Shown: piece after piece, positions 8,618 to 16,803 of the stretch
Numbering within the stretch: position 1 is the first letter of the stretch
Layout: each line of letters opens with the position of its first letter
Assembly (NCBI RefSeq): GCF_026340655.1
Contig: NZ_JAPEOZ010000001.1
Span: forward strand, 9,734,001-9,798,000
Direction of reading: 5' to 3'
DNA length: 64,000 bases
From: Streptomyces sp. NBC_01275
GTDB lineage: Bacteria > Actinomycetota > Actinomycetes > Streptomycetales > Streptomycetaceae
The notes under the pieces: generated by a model
The model's database searches: none
What the model was told of the DNA's origin: nothing
Seen by the model: the letters and a program-made list of their open reading frames with translations, nothing else
Position numbers and translations under genes: made by a program

Positions 8618-9049
8618 ATGAACGAATCCGAGTTCCAGCCCGACGGACGGCCCGTGGACGTGTACCTCGACCTCCTGCGCGTGCGCATGGACAGCGAGGA
8701 CTACCAGCTGCTGATGAAGGTCGTCGCCCCCGCGCTGCGCGCCCTCGAGGAGCAGCCCCCGGAGAGTCTCGACGTCGCCCTGCACCCGGACACCGACCAG
8801 GAGGTGCCCCAGGAGATCCGGGACGAGGCCGCGCTGGTCATCGCCACCGCGGTCACCGGCCGGATGGACAACCGGCTGGTGGAGATCCAGGTCGACGGAA
8901 CCGGCCCGGTGCGGGTGGTCACCGACGCGGCCACCGCGGACGATCCCGGCCGCCTGGCCGAGATAGCCGGCTGCATCCAACAGCGCCACCAGGTCACGGA
9001 GGAGCTGCGCGGCATCGCCGAGGCGAGCGGCCTGTCCACGGACTTCTGA
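8618..9049 (+). CDS. Conserved-looking hypothetical protein (143 aa)
   Basis: Acidic soluble protein, Glu/Asp-rich throughout. ATG 8618 is preferred; an upstream in-frame start at 8558 would add 20 poorly structured residues. Visible segments include VDVYLDLLRVRMDSEDYQLL and EIRDEAALVIATAVTGRM, predicted helix-rich, with no catalytic motif. It is divergent from the 77-aa gene and convergent with the FUSC gene. Function unknown. Confidence 0.6.
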   Translation: MNESEFQPDGRPVDVYLDLLRVRMDSEDYQLLMKVVAPALRALEEQPPESLDVALHPDTDQEVPQEIRDEAALVIATAVTGRMDNRLVEIQVDGTGPVRVVTDAATADDPGRLAEIAGCIQQRHQVTEELRGIAEASGLSTDF

Positions 9050-9117
9050 CCGCCCGCCCGCCGCCCTGCCGCCCGCTGCTCTCCGTCCGCCCTGGGTCCG
9101 CGCTGGGGACGGGTCCG

Positions 9118-11358
9118 TCACCCTGGCGGTGTCACCGGCACGCCGAGCGGGCGTGCCAGGCCGACGACCGCCTCGTCCAGGCGTTGCAGATGCCGCAGCA
9201 CCCGGTCGGTGACCCTCCCGTAGCGCGGTGTGCCCGACGCGCCCGGCTTCAGCAGCGAGGCGATGCTCGGCCCGGTCCGCACCGCGGCGGTGCTGTGCTC
9301 GTCCGCGACCCGCGCGGCGATCGCCCCGATGTTGTGCAGGATCCGCTCCCCGGCCCTGCGCAGCCGTGGGTCCGCCGCGATCGACGGATGGGTGGGCAGC
9401 AGTTCGGCCGTGGCCGCCAGCGAACGCGTGTGATAGGCGCAGGTCTCCAGAAGCGCGACGACGTACCGTGCCGTGTCCCGCCTGGTCCGCAGCGGCGTGA
9501 CCGGATGCGTCAGCGGCTGCGTGGCCGCCCGCAGGTCCGCCAGCGCCTGGTCCAGGTCCCGGGCCCGGTCCAGCAGATCGGCGGGCGGCCCGCCGCTGAG
9601 CTGGTCGACGGCGGCGTCGGCGACATCGCTCAGCCGGTCCAGGACGGTCGTCAGCAGCTCGTTCGTACGGCGGTCCGTGTGCACCGGCAGCACCAGCGCC
9701 GCCGCCACCACCCCGCAGGCCGCGCCCAGCGCCGTCTCCTCCACCCGCAGCACGAGCACCGACAGGCTGTAGGTGTGCAGCAGCGTGTACAGCACGCCCA
9801 GAGCAGCGGTCACGAAGAACGACATCAGCGTGTAGGACAGCGGCGCGGTGTAGAACATCGCGAACACGCACAGCAGCACCACCGCGAACGCCGTCCACGT
9901 GTGATGCCCGACCAGCCCCGCGAGCACGATGCCCGCGACCACCCCCAGCACCGTGCCCAGCAGCCGCCGGTAGCCCTTGACCAGGATCTCCCCGGTGGAG
10001 GCCGTGTTCAGGAACACGATCCAGCAGGTCAGCACCGCCCAGTACCAGCGGTGCGCGGACAGGAGCTCGCCGCCGACGATGGCCAGCGACGACCCGACGG
10101 CGACCTGCACGGCGGCCCGGGTGGTCGGCCGCCGCAGCCCCGTGGCCTCCTCGGCCGCGCCCTCGGGCTCCCCGACCCCGTCGATGGCCGCGTCCTCCGC
10201 GTCCAGCTCTTCGCGTGAGCGGGCCGTCTCCGGGCTGTCGTCCGACTCGTCCTGCGGCCCGTCCAGGGCGATCCGCAGCCCCAGCACCCCGCGCGCCGCC
10301 TCCGCGACGCCCCGGAAGACGTCCTGCACGGCAGGCGACGCCTTCGGCAGGTTCTCCTCCTCCCGGTACCCGAGCAGCCGGTTGCGCACCTGGGCCCGGC
10401 CCGTGCCCGCCGCCCCGGGATGCCCCACCAGCAGCCGCAGGGCCTGGAGATCACGGCGCAGGAGGTCGAACGCCTCGTCCCGCACCGGCAGATCGCCGCC
10501 CTCCGGGAGGGACGCGCCCGGCAGATGGAGGGTCAGGGTGTCGGCCCGCTGCGCACTGCGCGCCGTCAGCAGCAGCAGACCGAGCCGCTCGGCGCTGATC
10601 TCGGCGTCGGCGATCCGGCGCTGCACCAGTCGGGCCGTCGTCTCGTCCGGCGTGCCCTCCGCCAGCCGGCCCTGGATCATCATCGCCGTCTCGTGCAGAC
10701 GCGCGGTGCCCTCGCGCACATGCTCCAGCGCCTTCTCCGCGTCGTCCGGGCCGGCCTCCAGCAGGTCGAGCTGGGCGTCGATCAGCTGCGCCAGCCGGGC
10801 GCGGAAGGCCTCCCGCAGCAGTGCCAGGATCCCCGTCGGGGTCTGCGGCACGAGCACGAACCGCGCTGCCGCGCTGCATGCGAAGGCGACGGCGATGACC
10901 CCCCAGAACCCCGGGAGCGTCGAGCGCGTCGCGCCGACGAACAGCGACAGGAAGTAGACCTGGAAGCCGATCAGCCCGAGCGCGGTGCCCCGGTCGCCGA
11001 ACCGGCGGCCGTAGACCGCGCAGAAGATGAGGACGACGAAGAAGACGTCGCCGGCCACCCGCCAGGAGCTGAGCAGACTGGCCAGCGACACCGAGGCCAG
11101 CGCCACCGGCAGCCCCAGCGCCAAGGTGACGGCCTGCGGGCCGCGCGTCTTCTCCCGGATGGCGAAGGTGGCGACCATGGCCGCGATCGCCCCCGCCACC
11201 AGATGCGGTACGTCCGCGCCGAGCAGGGAGAGCACGGCCAGCGTCAGGGCGATCGCGCCGACCGTCCGCAGCCCGGCCGCCAGCCGCAGCAGGCCGGGAT
11301 CGGACGCCGCGATCCGATCCCGCGACCGGGCCGCGAGCGACCGTGCCGCCGCCCTCAC
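9118..11358 (-). CDS. FUSC-family inner-membrane protein
   Basis: 746 residues with two hydrophobic modules: residues ~25-175 (IALTLAVLSLLGADVPHLVAG, VFFVVLIFCAVYGRRFGDRG) and ~430-560 (WYWAVLTCWIVFLNTASTGE, LLGTVLGVVAGIVLAGLVG). A long soluble helical region lies between them and a helical tail follows. This two-module arrangement is that of FUSC / aromatic-acid-exporter (AaeB, YccS-like) proteins. A role in efflux or envelope homeostasis is inferred. Its start lies 31 bases downstream of the stop of the leftward NADH dehydrogenase gene, so the two may be co-transcribed. Confidence 0.8.
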   Translation of the reverse strand: MRAAARSLAARSRDRIAASDPGLLRLAAGLRTVGAIALTLAVLSLLGADVPHLVAGAIAAMVATFAIREKTRGPQAVTLALGLPVALASVSLASLLSSWRVAGDVFFVVLIFCAVYGRRFGDRGTALGLIGFQVYFLSLFVGATRSTLPGFWGVIAVAFACSAAARFVLVPQTPTGILALLREAFRARLAQLIDAQLDLLEAGPDDAEKALEHVREGTARLHETAMMIQGRLAEGTPDETTARLVQRRIADAEISAERLGLLLLTARSAQRADTLTLHLPGASLPEGGDLPVRDEAFDLLRRDLQALRLLVGHPGAAGTGRAQVRNRLLGYREEENLPKASPAVQDVFRGVAEAARGVLGLRIALDGPQDESDDSPETARSREELDAEDAAIDGVGEPEGAAEEATGLRRPTTRAAVQVAVGSSLAIVGGELLSAHRWYWAVLTCWIVFLNTASTGEILVKGYRRLLGTVLGVVAGIVLAGLVGHHTWTAFAVVLLCVFAMFYTAPLSYTLMSFFVTAALGVLYTLLHTYSLSVLVLRVEETALGAACGVVAAALVLPVHTDRRTNELLTTVLDRLSDVADAAVDQLSGGPPADLLDRARDLDQALADLRAATQPLTHPVTPLRTRRDTARYVVALLETCAYHTRSLAATAELLPTHPSIAADPRLRRAGERILHNIGAIAARVADEHSTAAVRTGPSIASLLKPGASGTPRYGRVTDRVLRHLQRLDEAVVGLARPLGVPVTPPG

Positions 11359-11389
11359 GCCGCCGTGCTCCCCTGCGTCGGTGCGTACC

Positions 11390-12766
11390 TCACCCGGTCT
11401 CGGCGCCGTCGCCCTCGACCTGCGCCCGCACCTGCTCGGGCGTCAGATAGCTGTCCGTGTACTCGAAGTCCTTGAGCTTCGCCGCCCGGCGCGACTGGAA
11501 GCCGGTGCGCACGAAATCGTCGCCCGCGAGCGCGTTCAGCGTCCAGTTCGTCAGCACCCGCGCCTTGGCGACGCCCGTGCGCAGCGCAGACCAGTGGTAG
11601 CCGCGCGCCACGACCTGCGCGGGCAGCCCCCGCAGCTCGATGCCGAGAGGCTTGGAGACGGCGTCGGTGCCGCCGAGGTCGACGACCAGCCCGAGGTCCT
11701 TGTGCACGTAGGGCCGCATCGACTGGCCCCGCAGCGTCGCGATGACGTTGTCGGCCACCGCCTTGCCCTGCCGCATCGCGTGCTGCGCCGTCGGCGGGCA
11801 GACCGCGCCGTCCTCGGTCTTGGCCTTGTCCGGTACGGCGGCGGCGTCCCCGAGCGCGAACACCCCGTCGTTGCCGGGCAGGTTCATCTCGGCGGTGACC
11901 GCGAGCCGCCCCCGCACCGTCTCCGCGCCGAGCGTGGCGATCAGCGGGCTCGCCACCACCCCCGCGGTCCAGATCAGCGTGCGCGTCGGCACGACCCGCC
12001 CGTCGGTGAAGGTGACCTCCTCCGGGCCCGCCTTGGCGATGGACACGCCCAGCGAGACCTCGATGCCCCGCTTGCGCAGCACCTTCTGCGCACTGCTGCC
12101 GAGCTTGTCGCCGAGCTCCGGCATCAGCTTCGGCGCGATGTCGATCAGATGCCACTTGATCAGGCTCGGATCCAGCCGCGGATAGCGCTTGACGGCGTTG
12201 TGCGTGAGCAGTTGGAGGCAGGCGGCGGTCTCGGTGCCGGCGTAGCCGCCGCCGACGACCACGAACTGCAGCCGCGAGGCCCGCTCGGCGGGGTCCTTGC
12301 TGGCGTCGGCGAGGTCGAGCTGGGTGATGACGTGGTCGCGGATGTACGCGGCCTCCGCGAGGGTCTTCATGCCGAAGGCGTGGTCGGTCAGCCCCGGGAT
12401 GTCGAAGGTGCGGGTCACACTGCCGGGAGCGAGCACGATGTAGTCGTAGGGCTCGTTGACGATCTCGTCGGTGATGGTCCGGATGACGCAGACCTTCGCC
12501 TCGAGGTCCACGCCGACGGCGCCGCCCGGGATGATCCGGGTGCGGTACTTGCTGCTGCGGCGCAGCGACACGGCGATCGACTGGGGCGTCAGCACCCCCG
12601 AGGCGACCTGCGGCAGCAGCGGCAGATAGAGCTGATAGGCGAACGGTGTCACCAGGGTGACGTCGGCCTCCGCCGCGGCGAGCCTGCGTTCCAGCCGTCG
12701 AACGCACCCCACTCCCGCGAAGCCCGCGCCCACCACCAGGATCCTGGGTCGAGTCACGATGTCCAT
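11390..12766 (-). CDS. ndh: Type II NADH:quinone dehydrogenase (NDH-2)
   Basis: 458 residues. It has two dinucleotide-binding folds: FAD site VVGAGFAGVGC near residue 11 and NADH site VVVGGGYAGTETA near 169, plus the FAD-closing motif FALGDAAAVPD near 305. The AYQLYLPLLPQVASGVL segment after the first fold is typical of actinobacterial NDH-2. It would oxidise NADH and reduce menaquinone at the cytoplasmic membrane without pumping protons. The C-terminal region (residues ~370-430) carries the amphipathic segments used for membrane association. Confidence 0.87.
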   Translation of the reverse strand: MDIVTRPRILVVGAGFAGVGCVRRLERRLAAAEADVTLVTPFAYQLYLPLLPQVASGVLTPQSIAVSLRRSSKYRTRIIPGGAVGVDLEAKVCVIRTITDEIVNEPYDYIVLAPGSVTRTFDIPGLTDHAFGMKTLAEAAYIRDHVITQLDLADASKDPAERASRLQFVVVGGGYAGTETAACLQLLTHNAVKRYPRLDPSLIKWHLIDIAPKLMPELGDKLGSSAQKVLRKRGIEVSLGVSIAKAGPEEVTFTDGRVVPTRTLIWTAGVVASPLIATLGAETVRGRLAVTAEMNLPGNDGVFALGDAAAVPDKAKTEDGAVCPPTAQHAMRQGKAVADNVIATLRGQSMRPYVHKDLGLVVDLGGTDAVSKPLGIELRGLPAQVVARGYHWSALRTGVAKARVLTNWTLNALAGDDFVRTGFQSRRAAKLKDFEYTDSYLTPEQVRAQVEGDGAETG

Positions 12767-12907
12767 CCCTTTCTGCGGCTCCAGGCGGTCTGCCCCAGCT
12801 GCCCCGTCGATCCCACCGCGACCGGACCGCTTCCGCCAGCCGGACGAGGCATGTAGACGAACGTTTCTTCTGAGGTCAGCGTCGTACCCCCCGAACCGCC
12901 CGGATAC

Positions 12908-13342
12908 TCACCAGGGAAGGAAGACATGCACGTCCTTTCCGTCCGCGGTGCGCACCACGCTGACCTGGCGGCACAGCGTGTGGATCAGGTACCAGCCGAT
13001 GCCGCCGCCCGCGCTGTCGGGGCGGAACGGACGCGGCGACGGCAGCGCGGAGCTGGTGTCGTGGAGCGTGACGTGCACCCCGTCGAAGGTGGGGCGCAGC
13101 CGCAGTTCGAAGGGGCCCGGCGCGTACTGGACCGCGTTCGAGGCCAGTTCCGCGACGATCAGCAGGATGTCGTCCCGGCACTCCGGCTCCGTGGGCGGAG
13201 AGGCCCGCGCCAGATCGCGCAGGAACTCGTCCGCGGCCAGACGCGCCCCCGTCACATCGGGCGGTTCGCCGGCGAACCGGACGGTACGGCCCGGGATCGT
13301 CTCGAAGGTCAGTGCGTGGTTGCCCCGTGGCTCGGTTGCCAT
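12908..13342 (-). CDS. RsbW/SpoIIAB-like ATP-binding protein (HATPase_c_2)
   Basis: 144 residues. Bergerat-fold motifs are clear: N-box LLIVAELASNAVQYAPG (~residues 62-78) and G-box SAGGGIGWYLIHTLC (~110-124). Stand-alone proteins of this type are abundant in Streptomyces and act as anti-sigma or switch kinases with anti-anti-sigma partners. No sigma factor or STAS-domain partner is adjacent. The N-terminal ~25 residues (TVRFAGEPPDVTGARLAADEF) match the usual beta strand and first helix. Confidence 0.82.
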   Translation of the reverse strand: MATEPRGNHALTFETIPGRTVRFAGEPPDVTGARLAADEFLRDLARASPPTEPECRDDILLIVAELASNAVQYAPGPFELRLRPTFDGVHVTLHDTSSALPSPRPFRPDSAGGGIGWYLIHTLCRQVSVVRTADGKDVHVFLPW

Positions 13343-13384
13343 GTCGTGCGTGCGGCCCCACAGTGCCCGGGACCGTCGTCCTTT

Positions 13385-13436
13385 CTCGTACGGCTCTCTC
13401 GTTCTTCCTCTGCTCTTCCTCGTACGGCTCTCTCGT
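13385..13436. repeat. 18-bp direct repeat pair upstream of the RsbW-like gene
   Basis: CTCGTACGGCTCTCTCGT occurs exactly at 13385 and 13419, 34 bp apart, in the spacer upstream of the leftward ATPase gene. It could be a regulator site or a simple duplication; nothing distinguishes the two. Confidence 0.7.
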
Positions 13437-13523
13437 CGCGCCTCTTCCAGGTTCCCGGGACGGCGCGGGCTACGCGTCCTGGCCCACGCCGACCTCGGGT
13501 CACGCCGGTCTCGCCGGCCGGGC

Positions 13524-15428
13524 TCAGCGGAACACGTCGTCCGCGTCGTCCCAGCTCAGCGTCTCGTCCGGGGCGCCCTGGCGGGGCAGTCGCGCCCGTG
13601 CCTGGTACATCGCCTCGATCTCCGCCGCGTAGTGCGCCACGATCGAGTCGCGGCGCAGCTTCATCGACGGCGTCAGCAGACCGTTCGTCTGGTCGAACGA
13701 CTGGGGCAGGATCCGGAAGGCCCGGATGGACTCCGAGCGGGACACCGAGCTGTTGGCCGCGGCCACCGCCCGTCCGATCTCCTCCCGCAGGGCGTTCTCC
13801 TCGCGGGTCTCCCGGTTCGGCGTGTCGCCCTGGAGGGACAGATTGCCGCGCCAGTGCGCGAGGAAGTCGGGGTCCAGCGTGATCAGCGCGCCCACGCAGG
13901 GCCGGTTGTCGCCCACGACCACCGCCTGGTGGACGAGCGGATGCATCCGCAGCCGCTGCTCCAGCGCGGCCGGGGCCACGCTCTTGCCGCTGCTGGTGAT
14001 GATGACGTCCTTCTTGCGTCCGGTGATGGTGAGATAGCCGTCGGAGTCGAGGAACCCGAGGTCCCCGGTGGCCAGCCAGCCGCCCCGCAGCGCCGCCCGG
14101 GTCGCGTCGTCGTCGTTGACGTAGCCCTGGAACACCGACGGGCCGCGCACCAGGATCTCCCCGTCGTCCGCCACCCGCAGGTCCGTGCCGGGCAGGGCCT
14201 GTCCGACGGTGCCGGTCTTCTCCCGGCCCAGCGGCTGCATGGTGAGCCCGCCGCTGGTCTCCGTCAGGCCGTAGCCGTCGTGGACGTAGATGCCGATGCC
14301 CTCGTAGAAGAGGGACAGGTCGCGGTGGAGCGGTGAGCCGCCCGACGTGGCTCGGTGCACCCGGCCGCCCAGCGCGGCGCGAAGTCTGCGGTACACCGTC
14401 CGCTCGAACAGGGCGTGCTGGAGCCGCAGATCGAAACCGGGCCCGGAACCGCGGCCCAGCCGATGCCGCTCGACGGCCGCCGCGAAGTCCCGCGCCGTCT
14501 CCGCGGCCCGCTCGAACAGCGGGCCCCGGCCCGACTCCTGAGCCACCCGCAGAAAGTTCTTGTAGATCTTCTCGAAGACGGACGGCACCGCGTACAGATA
14601 CGTCGGGCGGAACGAGCGCAGCGCCGCGGAGAGCGCGTCCGCGCCGAGGTCAGGCTCATGGCCCATCAGGATCCCCCCGCGCAGACACAGACCCTGGATC
14701 ATCAGGCCGTACACGTGCGAGAACGGGAGGAAGGCGAGGACGGACCCCTGCTCTCCCTCCCGCGCCACCGTGTGCCCCCAGCCGGCCAGCAGCGTGTCGC
14801 AGGGGCTGGCGAGACCGCGGTGGCTCAGCGCGCAGCCCAGGGGGCGGCCCGAGGTGCCGGAGGTGTAGGCGATGACCGCGGTGGAGTCGGGCAGCACGAT
14901 CCGGCGCAGCGAGTCGACCGTGGTCTGCGGCACCAGCTCGCCGCGCTGGGCGAGCTGCTCGAAGGCTTCCGCGTCCAACTGCCAGACGTGCCGCAGCGCG
15001 GGCAGGGTCGCGCACACCGACCCCACCGTCATCACGCTCTGCTCGTCCTCGACGACCACGCCCACGCAGCCCGAGTCCCGCAGGATCCATGCGACCTGGT
15101 CGCGCGAGGACGTCGGATAGACGGGGACCACCTCGGCGCCCACCGCCCACAGCGCGTAGCTGAGCACCGTCCACTCGTACCGGGTGCGCGCCATGATCGC
15201 GACGCGGTGCCCGGGCGAGATCCCGGACGCGATGAAGCCCTTGGCCAGGGCGATCACCTCGTCGCGCAGCTCGACGGCCGTCACCTGCTCCCAGAAGGGC
15301 GAGGCGGGGTCGGGACGCCGGGCGAGCACCGGCAGGTCGGGGGTGCGGGCCGCCGTCTCGAAGACGGTGTCGGCGAGCCCTCCGGTCAGGGGCGAAGTGG
15401 CGGGGGGAGCGACAGCGAAGTCGCGCAT
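13524..15428 (-). CDS. Long-chain fatty-acid-CoA ligase (AMP-forming)
   Basis: 634 residues; the ATG is preceded by AGGAGC at seven bases. ANL-superfamily motifs appear in order: phosphate loop AYTSGTSGRPLGCALSHRG (~residue 180), VYGLMIQGLCLRGG, DGYGLTETSGG (~370), and GDLGFLDSDGYLTITGRKKDVI (~450) with the hinge and catalytic Lys region. Similar to the FadD15 type of actinobacteria. It would activate fatty acids with ATP and CoA at the membrane face. The first Gly-to-Pro-Leu change in the phosphate loop (RPLGC rather than RPKG) removes the usual Lys and is slightly unusual. The longer open frame upstream runs through a different gene and is rejected. Confidence 0.85.
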   Translation of the reverse strand: MRDFAVAPPATSPLTGGLADTVFETAARTPDLPVLARRPDPASPFWEQVTAVELRDEVIALAKGFIASGISPGHRVAIMARTRYEWTVLSYALWAVGAEVVPVYPTSSRDQVAWILRDSGCVGVVVEDEQSVMTVGSVCATLPALRHVWQLDAEAFEQLAQRGELVPQTTVDSLRRIVLPDSTAVIAYTSGTSGRPLGCALSHRGLASPCDTLLAGWGHTVAREGEQGSVLAFLPFSHVYGLMIQGLCLRGGILMGHEPDLGADALSAALRSFRPTYLYAVPSVFEKIYKNFLRVAQESGRGPLFERAAETARDFAAAVERHRLGRGSGPGFDLRLQHALFERTVYRRLRAALGGRVHRATSGGSPLHRDLSLFYEGIGIYVHDGYGLTETSGGLTMQPLGREKTGTVGQALPGTDLRVADDGEILVRGPSVFQGYVNDDDATRAALRGGWLATGDLGFLDSDGYLTITGRKKDVIITSSGKSVAPAALEQRLRMHPLVHQAVVVGDNRPCVGALITLDPDFLAHWRGNLSLQGDTPNRETREENALREEIGRAVAAANSSVSRSESIRAFRILPQSFDQTNGLLTPSMKLRRDSIVAHYAAEIEAMYQARARLPRQGAPDETLSWDDADDVFR

Positions 15429-15604
15429 ACGCTGCTCCTGACATGTACGAAGGGTGACTCCGTCGACGAGAACCGTTATCGACGGTGGCGAATGTAGCCC
15501 AGGTGGGACCGGTTGTGGCCGGGAACGGACTAAGTGGTGTGTGTTGGTGATCCCAGCAGGTCCCGCGCCCGTGCGGGGCGGCTCGGACGGCGAGCGCGAC
15601 GGCC

Positions 15605-16699
15605 TCAGCTCTGGGTATGCCGTACGCACATGATGACGACCTCGCGCAGACTGCCCGTGCGCTCCCACACCTCCTGCTGCAACTGGGAGCCGTTCCCGTG
15701 CCGCAGCAGCTCGGCGCTGGACGCGCACGCCCGCTCCAGATCCCCACTGTCGGCCAACGCGTCCTCCACATGAGCCAACAGCGCCCCCACGACCGTCTCG
15801 GCCGGCGCGTGCCGCAGGGTCTCCGGGTGGAGCAGATCGCCGGTCAGCCCGGAGCGGGCGGCCCGCCAGCCGGCCAGCCGCAGCAGGCTGACGCTGTGAT
15901 CCAGCGGCTCCTTGCCCGCCTCCCACTCCCGGGCGGCGGTCTCGACGAGCCCGCGCACCAGCGTGGCGACCAGCGCCGCGGTCTCCGCGTGCAGACAGAT
16001 GTCCGCCACCCGCACCTCCACCGTCGGATAGCGCGCCGACAGCCGGGCGTCGAAGTAGACCATTTTCTCGTCGAGGATCGTGCCCGTGGCCACCATGTCC
16101 GCCACCCGCCGGTGATAGCTCTCCGCCGACCCGAACAGCTCGGTCGGACCGGCCGAGGGCCAGCGCTGCCATACCCGGCTGCGATAACTGCTGTACCCCG
16201 ACTCCCGGCCTTGCCAGAACGGGGAGTTGGCGCTCAGCGCCGACAGCACCGACAGCCACGGCCGGATCCGGTCGATCACCGCGACGCCCTCCTCGTCGGA
16301 GCCGACCGACACATGCACATGGCAGCCGCACACCAGCTGCTCGCGCGTCGCGATGCCGTACTGCTCCGCCATCCACTGATAGCGCCGGCCCATGCTGACG
16401 GACGGGCTCACCGGCAGCGGCGACGTGGCGAGCGCGGCGACCGCGCACCCCGCCTCCCGGGCGTGCCGGGCCGCATCCCCGCGGATGCGGACGAGCTCCT
16501 CGGCCAGCTCACCCATCCCCGAGTGCGGATGGGTGGCCAGCTCGAGCATCTGGCTGTGCAGCTCCCTCTCGAAGACCGGCGGCTCCTCGGCCTCCTGGTA
16601 CCGCGAGGCACGGGCGAGGACCGCGGCGGACAGCGCCCGCGGCTCCCCGGTCTCCGGGTCCACGAGGAGAAGCTCCTCCTCCACTCCCACGGTGCGCAC
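15605..16699 (-). CDS. YbdK-type carboxylate-amine ligase (glutamate-cysteine ligase family 2)
   Basis: 364 residues from a GTG with GAGAGAGG about ten bases upstream. It opens with the hallmark TVGVEEELLLVDPETGEP, then ELHSQMLEL, CGCHVHVSVG (metal/ATP site) and YPTVEVRVADICLHAETAALV. The family condenses glutamate with an amine such as cysteine, but many Streptomyces copies have unknown acceptors. It begins 105 bases beyond the end of glgB on the same strand, so read-through from the glgE operon is possible. Confidence 0.85.
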   Translation of the reverse strand: MRTVGVEEELLLVDPETGEPRALSAAVLARASRYQEAEEPPVFERELHSQMLELATHPHSGMGELAEELVRIRGDAARHAREAGCAVAALATSPLPVSPSVSMGRRYQWMAEQYGIATREQLVCGCHVHVSVGSDEEGVAVIDRIRPWLSVLSALSANSPFWQGRESGYSSYRSRVWQRWPSAGPTELFGSAESYHRRVADMVATGTILDEKMVYFDARLSARYPTVEVRVADICLHAETAALVATLVRGLVETAAREWEAGKEPLDHSVSLLRLAGWRAARSGLTGDLLHPETLRHAPAETVVGALLAHVEDALADSGDLERACASSAELLRHGNGSQLQQEVWERTGSLREVVIMCVRHTQS

Positions 16700-16803
16700 A
16701 GGCTGCGGCCTCTCTCTGGCGGGTGGCGGGCACCCGAGTGCCCCGTCCGGTTCTCCTCACACGGAGCCGACTCGCGCGGAGCCGACTCCCACGGGCGAGG
16801 ACC

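Noticed and set aside
9184..10218. Long rightward frames over the FUSC gene
   Set aside because: High GC keeps antisense frames open; these show Arg/Pro/Gly composition with no domain, while the leftward frame encodes a clear membrane protein.
12767..12907. A Rex (NADH-sensing) operator upstream of ndh
   Set aside because: I looked for a TGTGAAC-N-GTTCACA palindrome and found none in this spacer.
13524..16448. A 974-residue acyl-CoA ligase
   Set aside because: The extra N-terminus overlaps the YbdK-type gene out of frame; the ATG at 15428 has a good ribosome site and matches family length.
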